The position numbers and the translations under genes were made by a program. From JANQIV01 sp050117315 (GTDB lineage: Bacteria > Bacteroidota > Ignavibacteria > Ignavibacteriales > Melioribacteraceae), in NCBI GenBank assembly GCA_050117315.1, contig JASFMY010000097.1, positions 1-26,518 of the forward strand: a stretch of DNA of 26,518 bases, read 5' to 3'. Position 1 is the first letter of the stretch. Every line of letters starts with the position of its first letter. The notes beneath the pieces were generated by a model. That model was not told the origin of the DNA and searched no databases. It worked only from the letters and a program-made list of their open reading frames with translations. Shown piece after piece: positions 23,286 to 26,518 of this stretch.

Positions 23286-25471
23286 TATAACACCCCTATC
23301 TTTTTCAAAATATTTTGTAGAGTTGCGTGAACATCCGATCCGAGAAAAATAAATTCATCAATTCCCGATTCTTTATGCTGCTCAATTTGATCTTTAGGAT
23401 AGCCCGCAAGCACCAAAATGCTTTCATGATTTTTAGCTTTAATTCCTTTAACAACGCCGGGGACAATTTCGGGGTAAGTATCATCCGTTGAACAAATAAC
23501 TATAACCTGTGCTTTTGATTCAACTGCAGCTTCAACAGCTTCTTCATTTGTTTTGAACCCGTCCGGGTAAACAACTTCAAATCCTCCGGATTCAAAGTAA
23601 CCGCGTGAAAAATCTGCCCTTGCTTTATGCTGCCTTACTGGTCCCATTGTTGCTAAAAATACTTTCGGCCTTACGCCTGTTTTTTCTTTATAATTTCCAG
23701 AAGCATTTCTTAATTCTTCAAACAATTCGGCAATTCTAAACGGCTTAACCGGGTTTATTGAAATTGAATCTTCAGAAGCCGCCCTTGCTGCGTGTGATAT
23801 CTCACCTAAAGTAGCGCCTTCTAAAATGGCTTCTGTCCCGAGGTTTATTATTTCTATATCATCTTTAGTAACCAGTTCGTTTAACTTTTCAATAATTGCG
23901 CTATGCTTTTCCTGGTTGCCGTTTAACCTGTACTTTTGTAAATAGTCCGATCTTTTTTCCCGAAAAGCTTCTTGATTAATAAAATTGGTTTTTAACTTTT
24001 CTTCTTTAAGATTTGCGTAATTGTTTGTACCTACAATAGAAGCTTTCCTTTTAGAAACATCCTTTCTTCTTTTTTGATTTGTATCTTCAATCAATTCGTG
24101 AATGTAACCTGCCTTGCCGGTAGACATGTCTGATTTTAAGCAATCAAGCATCCCGCCTTTGGATTCAATATCCTTAATTAAAGTCCATGTTTGTTCAGCT
24201 ATATCGTTTGTTAATTTTTCAATATAATATGAACCTCCCGCAGGGTCTATCAAGTTGTTAAGGTGAGATTCTTCACTTAAGATTATTTGGGTGTTGCGTG
24301 CAATTCTTCTTGAAAAATCAGTTGGGCTGCCGAACAATTCGTCAAACGCATTTGTGTGCAAACTATCTGCCCCGCCGATAATCGCAGAAAAAGCTTGTGT
24401 AGTTGTTCTAAGCATGTTTACGTATGGATCATAAACCGTTTGATTAAATTTTGAAGTACGGGCGTGTATATTTATCTTTCTTAAATTTTCGTCAACATCA
24501 AAAGTTTCTAAAATTTTAGACCATAAAACTCTTGCTGCCCTAAACTTTGCGACTTCCATAAAATAATTTGTACCAACGCCGAACGTAAATCTCGTATGAG
24601 CGGCAATTGTTTCTGCGTTCAACCCTCTTTCTTTTAGCTGATTCAAATATTCTAAACCGGTACCCAGCGCAAAAGCTAATTCCTGTACTGCGCTTGCGCC
24701 TGCATTGTGATAAGGTAAACCTTTTATACCGATTGTTTTAAATTCAGAAGCATTATGGGATGCCCATTCCGTAACAAGCTTCAGTTTATCAAAAGCAAAA
24801 TTAATTTTTACGGGAAGTTTTCCTGATTCGGCGAGATAACCAAGCGGGTCGGATTCAATACTACCTTTTAATTCAGTGAATTGAATGTTGTTTTGTTTTA
24901 AATAAGCATTAAAAATCATTACAAAAGGTAAAGATGAAAATCCACAGTCAATAAAGATTGGGTGTTGTTTTAGGTCAACGTTGTTCAAAGCTCTGCCGAT
25001 ACTGTTTAATGCCGAGACAGATAATCCTTTATCTCCGACCTGTTCAGGTTGGGCGTAATCGGCATCCAGGCCTAATTCAGTTGCCGTATCAAATTTAATT
25101 TGAATTGCAGTTTGTCCTCTCTTTAGATCATTCAGCAGGGCAGCATTAAATTTTTCAGCATCTGCATAAGGGATTTCCTGGCAAATATACCATGAATTTT
25201 TCGTGTTTCCCGAAGCTTTTGTCCCTCTTAAGTAATTTGCTGAACCGGGAAGTTCATCCCCACAAGGTAGATATTTGATCTCGTCTTTAGTGTAAATGGG
25301 TTTTAACTGTATTCCTTCATAAGTTTTAGTAATAAGTTTTTTGTCGTAATCTGCGCCTTTTAAATCTTCTATAACTTTGTTTTTCCATATCTCGAAAGAA
25401 GGCGCTTCAAATTCTTCTTTTAGATTTAGTTTTTCGGCTAGCTTTATTTCATTTTTTTGTTCTTCATTCAT
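23285..25471 (-). CDS. mutA: Methylmalonyl-CoA mutase, small (beta) subunit
   Basis: The non-catalytic partner of MutB, about 728 residues from the preferred start. It repeats the overall MutB layout (an N-terminal barrel with YLRGT and SWYICQEIPYADAEKFNAAL, a middle KFRAARVLWSKILE helix, and a C-terminal Rossmann-like domain) but lacks the cobalamin signature: the DxHxxG position reads GPVRQHKARADF. That is normal for this subunit, which only stabilises the heterodimer. It is longer than the roughly 640 residues of the actinobacterial form, as I recall it. The frame is open to an ATG at 25495, but GGAGAAG lies 5 bases before the ATG at 25471, so I take that start. Its TAA overlaps the mutB ATG by one base. 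Confidence 0.93.
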   Translation of the reverse strand: MNEEQKNEIKLAEKLNLKEEFEAPSFEIWKNKVIEDLKGADYDKKLITKTYEGIQLKPIYTKDEIKYLPCGDELPGSANYLRGTKASGNTKNSWYICQEIPYADAEKFNAALLNDLKRGQTAIQIKFDTATELGLDADYAQPEQVGDKGLSVSALNSIGRALNNVDLKQHPIFIDCGFSSLPFVMIFNAYLKQNNIQFTELKGSIESDPLGYLAESGKLPVKINFAFDKLKLVTEWASHNASEFKTIGIKGLPYHNAGASAVQELAFALGTGLEYLNQLKERGLNAETIAAHTRFTFGVGTNYFMEVAKFRAARVLWSKILETFDVDENLRKINIHARTSKFNQTVYDPYVNMLRTTTQAFSAIIGGADSLHTNAFDELFGSPTDFSRRIARNTQIILSEESHLNNLIDPAGGSYYIEKLTNDIAEQTWTLIKDIESKGGMLDCLKSDMSTGKAGYIHELIEDTNQKRRKDVSKRKASIVGTNNYANLKEEKLKTNFINQEAFREKRSDYLQKYRLNGNQEKHSAIIEKLNELVTKDDIEIINLGTEAILEGATLGEISHAARAASEDSISINPVKPFRIAELFEELRNASGNYKEKTGVRPKVFLATMGPVRQHKARADFSRGYFESGGFEVVYPDGFKTNEEAVEAAVESKAQVIVICSTDDTYPEIVPGVVKGIKAKNHESILVLAGYPKDQIEQHKESGIDEFIFLGSDVHATLQNILKKIGVL

Positions 25472-25476
25472 ATTAT

Positions 25477-25483
25477 CTTCTCC
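25477..25483 (-). promoter_or_regulatory. Ribosome binding site that decides the mutA start
   Basis: On the minus strand GGAGAAG is followed by 5 bases and the ATG at 25471. The alternative ATG at 25495 has no such site, and the GGAG would lie inside its coding sequence. Confidence 0.7.
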
Positions 25484-25520
25484 AAGTACATTCAAATAGA
25501 CTTAAAAAAATTTTAGAGTA

Positions 25521-25528
25521 CAAAATTA
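25521..25528 (-). promoter_or_regulatory. Possible -7 element for mutAB
   Basis: On the minus strand TAATTTTG matches the Bacteroidota TAnnTTTG consensus 49 bases before the mutA start. A TTTG -33 element at the expected spacing was not found, so this is only a candidate in AT-rich DNA. Confidence 0.3.
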
Positions 25529-25694
25529 AAGATATTTAGGAAAAGTTGTTGGATTTATTACAGACAAAATGATTGAGAAACGCAAGATAATACTGTGAAT
25601 TTTAACAATAAGTTAATAAATAGTGCTAAACTATAATAAAAACAATGTGGTAATTCCGTAAATTATTTAAAAATACTACAATAAATATTATTAT

Positions 25695-25747
25695 ATATTT
25701 GCAGTGGAATTAATTACCAATAATGGGAGTTGTCCCACTGCAAATAT
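25695..25747. repeat. 13-bp inverted repeat between divergent mutA and the methyltransferase gene
   Basis: ATATTTGCAGTGG at 25695-25707 pairs exactly with its complement at 25735-25747. A smaller hairpin (TGGGA and TCCCA) lies at the right side of the 27-base loop and competes with the outer stem. It lies in a 316-base spacer between divergent genes, about 65 bases before the methyltransferase start. There is no T-run. It may be an operator, an mRNA leader structure or a worn mobile-element end. I see nothing else definite in the spacer apart from the mutA signals. Confidence 0.65.
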
Positions 25748-25811
25748 CATGTGTTATTTTATTAAGATTTCTATTATAGGGTATAACTAATTTTATAAAC
25801 GGGTTTAGCTA

Positions 25812-26444
25812 ATGGAAAAAAAGATCAAAACAATAACTAATTCATTAAAAGATATTAATAGTGATTCCGATGATTTTTATAAGAATTACTGGACGGAAGA
25901 GAATAAAATTAAACCATTCCATTTTAAAAAGAATGAAAAATTGTTGAATCATTTCTTTGAAGATAAAATTGTTAATAAGAAAATTCTAGAAATAGGTGTT
26001 GGAGGGGAAGGAGGAATAATTATTTCTTTAAGGGATAATAATGAAGTTACCGGTGTTGACGTATCGGATTCCGCCATCAAAAATTGCCGAAAATTCGGAT
26101 TGAATATTGAGAAATACAATCTTGACACAGACAATTTGGAATTTGATGATTGTGTTTTTGATATAGTCTTTGCTTTTGAGGTTTTCGAGCATTTTTCAAA
26201 TCCCCAACATGCTATAGAAGAGATTTATAGAGTATTAAAACCAAATGGTCTGCTTCTTATAGGTATACCAACTACTCTGACTTATCACTGGCCCCGGTTA
26301 TTTTATCCGTCTCTATTTGAAAAAGAAAATTTCAAGGACTTTCTTTTAATAAATGGATTTTGTCTAAATGATTCAATTGATCTAAAGTTGATGCCTAATA
26401 AAGAATTTTATCTGGAAATGAGAAAAAAATATAAAGGCGGATAA
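25812..26444 (+). CDS. Class I SAM-dependent methyltransferase (Methyltransf_11 type)
   Basis: The 210-residue cytoplasmic protein has the Rossmann methyltransferase motifs in order: motif I ILEIGVGGEGG (SAM loop, about residues 58-68), the acidic end of strand 2 in VTGVDVSDSAI, motif II FDIVFAFEVFEHF (about 116-128), and motif III EEIYRVLKPNGLLLIGIP. About 50 charged residues precede the domain. The short C terminus after KENFKDFLLINGF resembles methyltransferases of cell-surface sugar or lipid pathways, but the substrate is not readable. The following frame begins 9 bases after its stop, suggesting an operon extending out of the window, which is where the functional context would be found. 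The ribosome site is weak. Confidence 0.85.
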   Translation: MEKKIKTITNSLKDINSDSDDFYKNYWTEENKIKPFHFKKNEKLLNHFFEDKIVNKKILEIGVGGEGGIIISLRDNNEVTGVDVSDSAIKNCRKFGLNIEKYNLDTDNLEFDDCVFDIVFAFEVFEHFSNPQHAIEEIYRVLKPNGLLLIGIPTTLTYHWPRLFYPSLFEKENFKDFLLINGFCLNDSIDLKLMPNKEFYLEMRKKYKGG

Positions 26445-26453
26445 AGCTATATT

Positions 26454-26518
26454 ATGTCATTTACAGATAAAATTCTGTTGTGCGAAACCATCTCCTTATT
26501 CTATGGGGATTTAATACG
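26454..26518 (+). CDS. Start of an unidentified gene cut by the window edge
   Basis: An ATG at 26454 opens a frame that stays open for 21 codons to the last base (beginning MSFTDKILLCETISLFYGD). It starts 9 bases after the methyltransferase stop, as expected for the next gene of an operon. The visible part is too short to assign, and no clear ribosome site precedes it. Confidence 0.35.
   Translation, partial: MSFTDKILLCETISLFYGDLI

Noticed and set aside
25474..25495. Upstream ATG for mutA
   Set aside because: It lacks a ribosome site, and the good GGAGAAG site lies just before the ATG at 25471.
25496..25811. Cobalamin riboswitch upstream of the B12-dependent mutase
   Set aside because: No B12-box-like conserved string was seen on the minus strand, and the leader before mutA appears short.

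Overview
The window is AT-rich DNA from a member of the Bacteroidota/Ignavibacteriota (FCB) branch, most like an Ignavibacteria-type heterotroph. The reasons are a TonB-dependent receptor with an N-terminal carboxypeptidase-regulatory-like domain, a remnant of a type IX secretion C-terminal sorting domain, a two-subunit cobalamin-dependent methylmalonyl-CoA mutase with MeaB, a GH125 mannosidase gene set, and weak use of Shine-Dalgarno sites. This placement is inferred from gene content; no rRNA or tRNA gene was seen.

Layout from left to right. (1) 1-365: a 36-bp perfect palindrome and the N-terminal remnant of an IS630-type transposase. (2) 620-5044: a very large CheB-CheR-PAS-histidine kinase-receiver fusion, standing alone. 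(3) 5119-5232: copy 1 of a hairpin-forming dispersed repeat. (4) 5355-6992: 1-pyrroline-5-carboxylate dehydrogenase with its own terminator. (5) 6993-8064: about 1.1 kb without an intact gene, dominated by a 24-unit, 21-bp tandem array whose + strand reads as leucine heptads. This is the most unusual structure in the window. (6) 8065-12487: an outer-membrane operon of a Wzi-like beta-barrel protein, a lipoprotein and a TonB-dependent receptor. (7) 12505-12645: a second type of nested palindromic repeat. (8) 12760-13194: a secreted NTF2-like protein. (9) 13245-14811, minus strand: meaB and a small membrane-anchored protein. (10) 14812-15152: gene debris, with a VOC-domain tail and a frameshifted type IX sorting domain. 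(11) 15153-15584: a probably shortened PpiC/SurA-like lipoprotein. (12) 15614-21004: a sugar (probably mannose/mannoside) locus of two different MFS sugar transporters, a ROK kinase and a Tat-exported GH125 alpha-mannosidase, with copy 2 of the hairpin repeat between the transporters. (13) 21105-25471, minus strand: both methylmalonyl-CoA mutase subunits, translationally coupled. (14) 25812-end: a SAM-dependent methyltransferase and the start of another reading frame.

How the genes work together. MutA/MutB interconvert succinyl-CoA and (R)-methylmalonyl-CoA using adenosylcobalamin, and MeaB is the GTPase that loads and protects the mutase. The sugar locus fits release of mannose from alpha-1,6-linked mannosides outside the cytoplasm, proton-coupled uptake by two unrelated transporter families, and phosphorylation by the ROK kinase. 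P5C dehydrogenase would feed proline and arginine carbon into glutamate. The many palindromic repeats and gene fragments in the spacers point to repeated invasion by small mobile elements and subsequent decay.
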